NCBI GenBank assembly: GCA_031257955.1 | Contig: JAIRNQ010000236.1 | Coordinates: 1-5,716, forward strand | Source: Deltaproteobacteria bacterium | GTDB lineage: Bacteria > Desulfobacterota > Desulfarculia > Adiutricales > Adiutricaceae | Reading direction: 5' to 3' | DNA length: 5,716 bases | Shown here: positions 4,854-5,716 of the stretch, piece after piece | Layout: every line of letters begins with the position of its first letter | Numbering within the stretch: position 1 is the stretch's first letter | Position numbers and translations under genes: made by a program | Notes under the pieces: generated by a model | The model's database searches: none | What the model saw: the letters and a program-made list of their open reading frames with translations, nothing else | What the model was told of the DNA's origin: nothing

Positions 4854-5716
4854 CTAAATGGAAAAATCGCCCCAGCCCATGGGAACGCGGCGATAGGCGT
4901 TAAAGTCCAGCCAGCGCTTGGCCGCCTTGGCTTCCCTCTCCGGGGTCTGGGCCAGTGGGTCGCGCTTGGCCTCCAGCCATTCGGCGGCCAATTGGACCAA
5001 GATCCCGAAGCCCCGACCGTTAACCAGCGGGCGCCCCAGGTACTCGTAGGCCTCCAGGGGCTCGATGGCGGCCACCCGGCCGTCCCTGACCCGGACCGCG
5101 GCCCGGTCCCGGAAGACGGCTATGTCAAAACTGGCCGGATATTCATAGCTAAGGCCGGTCAGGGGCACCGGATCCCCCACGGCGTGGCTAAGATCCCTTC
5201 GGTCGATTTTGTTCACGGTCAGATCGCCCAGGCTGTGGTAGTATTCCCCGAAAACCTCGCGGCGGGCCCGCGGGTCACCGGAAACGAAGCCGTGGCGGAT
5301 GTCGGCCGGGGGGCCCGCGGCGGTGACGATGCCGCCGCCGGAAACGTCGTAGCCGTCCAGCAAAACGAAGCGCCCGGTGGCCTTGTGCTCCGAGAAAGGG
5401 TCCATGGGCAACGGTTTTTTGAGGCTAAGCACGACCACGGCCACCCCGTTTTGCCCCACTTGGCCCTTGGCCGGTATGGGGGCCAAGAGAGACGAGTCGA
5501 TGAGGTTGACGATCTCGTCCACCCGGGCCTCGGTCTCGGAAGTGGCCAGTTTTAGGCGGTAGAGGGAACCCAGCCGGAGGGGTTGGCGGCCCAGCCAAAA
5601 GATCGAAGCCTTCAGGCGATCGGCGACCGGCGGCGGACTTTCGGGAAGGCTTATGACCTCGCCCCGGCGGTTATAAAACTCGTCGGCCACGATCAGGCCC
5701 ACCGATTCCCCGTAGC
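4854..5716 (-). CDS. cysN: Sulfate adenylyltransferase subunit 1 (CysN), C-terminal part with extra domain; 5' end off window
   Basis: The frame is open from the right edge to a TAG at 4854-4856, giving 286 complete codons. A GTG at 5700-5702 is only an internal Val, because YGES precedes it in frame. CysN is the GTPase subunit that drives CysD to make APS from sulfate and ATP. The G domain is off window. What remains is the EF-Tu-like part. GESVGLIVADE and RRGEVIS (about 5656-5710) match the end of the second barrel. The third barrel has ADRLKASIFWL, then SETEARVDEIVNLID (about 5495-5540), and ends with GRFVLLDGYDVSGGGIV (about 5325-5375). This is a CysN/NodQ hallmark that separates it from EF-Tu. 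A further ~150 residues follow (4857 to about 5312). They lack a Walker A motif, so they are not a CysC APS kinase fusion, and include FGEYYHSLGDLT and a basic, aromatic end (WLDFNAYRRVPMGWGDF). I do not recognise this domain. As the most upstream gene seen, it places the array in sulfate assimilation. Confidence 0.82.
   Translation of the reverse strand, partial: YGESVGLIVADEFYNRRGEVISLPESPPPVADRLKASIFWLGRQPLRLGSLYRLKLATSETEARVDEIVNLIDSSLLAPIPAKGQVGQNGVAVVVLSLKKPLPMDPFSEHKATGRFVLLDGYDVSGGGIVTAAGPPADIRHGFVSGDPRARREVFGEYYHSLGDLTVNKIDRRDLSHAVGDPVPLTGLSYEYPASFDIAVFRDRAAVRVRDGRVAAIEPLEAYEYLGRPLVNGRGFGILVQLAAEWLEAKRDPLAQTPEREAKAAKRWLDFNAYRRVPMGWGDFSI

Noticed and set aside
4803..5555. Rightward open frame of 250 codons opposite cysN
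   Set aside because: It is antisense to a clear CysN coding region, with low-complexity composition and no recognisable domain.

Overview
The window looks like chromosomal DNA from a GC-rich anaerobic bacterium. A sulfate-assimilating member of the Desulfobacterota (former Deltaproteobacteria) is my best guess. The reasons are the codon bias, a compact ferredoxin-containing siroheme sulfite reductase, and a CysN, TusA, ThiS/MoaD-like, ThiF/MoeB-like and JAMM-protease gene set typical of anaerobes. The assignment is inferred from gene content, because no rRNA or other taxonomic marker is present.

Layout: bases 1-990 (+) hold the 3' part of a gene for a divergent UDPGP-type (UTP:sugar-1-phosphate uridylyltransferase-like) protein whose start lies off the left edge. 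It converges, across a 50-bp GC-rich spacer with inverted repeats, on a leftward gene array that fills the rest of the window. In transcription order (right to left, - strand) the array is: the C-terminal part of CysN, the GTPase subunit of sulfate adenylyltransferase, with an extra ~150-residue C-terminal domain (4854-5716, 5' end off the right edge); siroheme/ferredoxin sulfite reductase (3819-4715); a TusA-like protein (3487-3744); a ThiS/MoaD-like sulfur carrier (3193-3423); a ThiF/MoeB-like E1 enzyme (2408-3217); a JAMM/M67 metalloprotease (1915-2337); and a class I SAM methyltransferase (1041-1823).

Together the six genes from cysN to the protease read as one sulfate-to-organic-sulfur route. 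CysN helps activate sulfate to APS. The sulfite reductase makes sulfide. The E1 enzyme adenylates the carrier's glycine C-terminus so that sulfide can form a thiocarboxylate. The JAMM protease trims the carrier before and/or after use. This matches the HcyS/HcyF/HcyD homocysteine pathway described in Wolinella succinogenes, and is related to the CysO/Mec+ cysteine route of actinobacteria. The final acceptor enzyme (a MetY- or CysM-like PLP enzyme) is not in the window, so the product (homocysteine or cysteine) cannot be fixed from here.

The most notable local detail is that the carrier does not end at its Gly-Gly-Gly. It continues for nine residues that are overprinted on the first codons of the E1 gene, and the glycine codons themselves form the Shine-Dalgarno sequence of the E1 gene. 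Such a carrier must be processed before activation, and a suitable protease is encoded two genes downstream. No tRNA, rRNA, CRISPR array, insertion sequence or canonical rho-independent terminator was seen.
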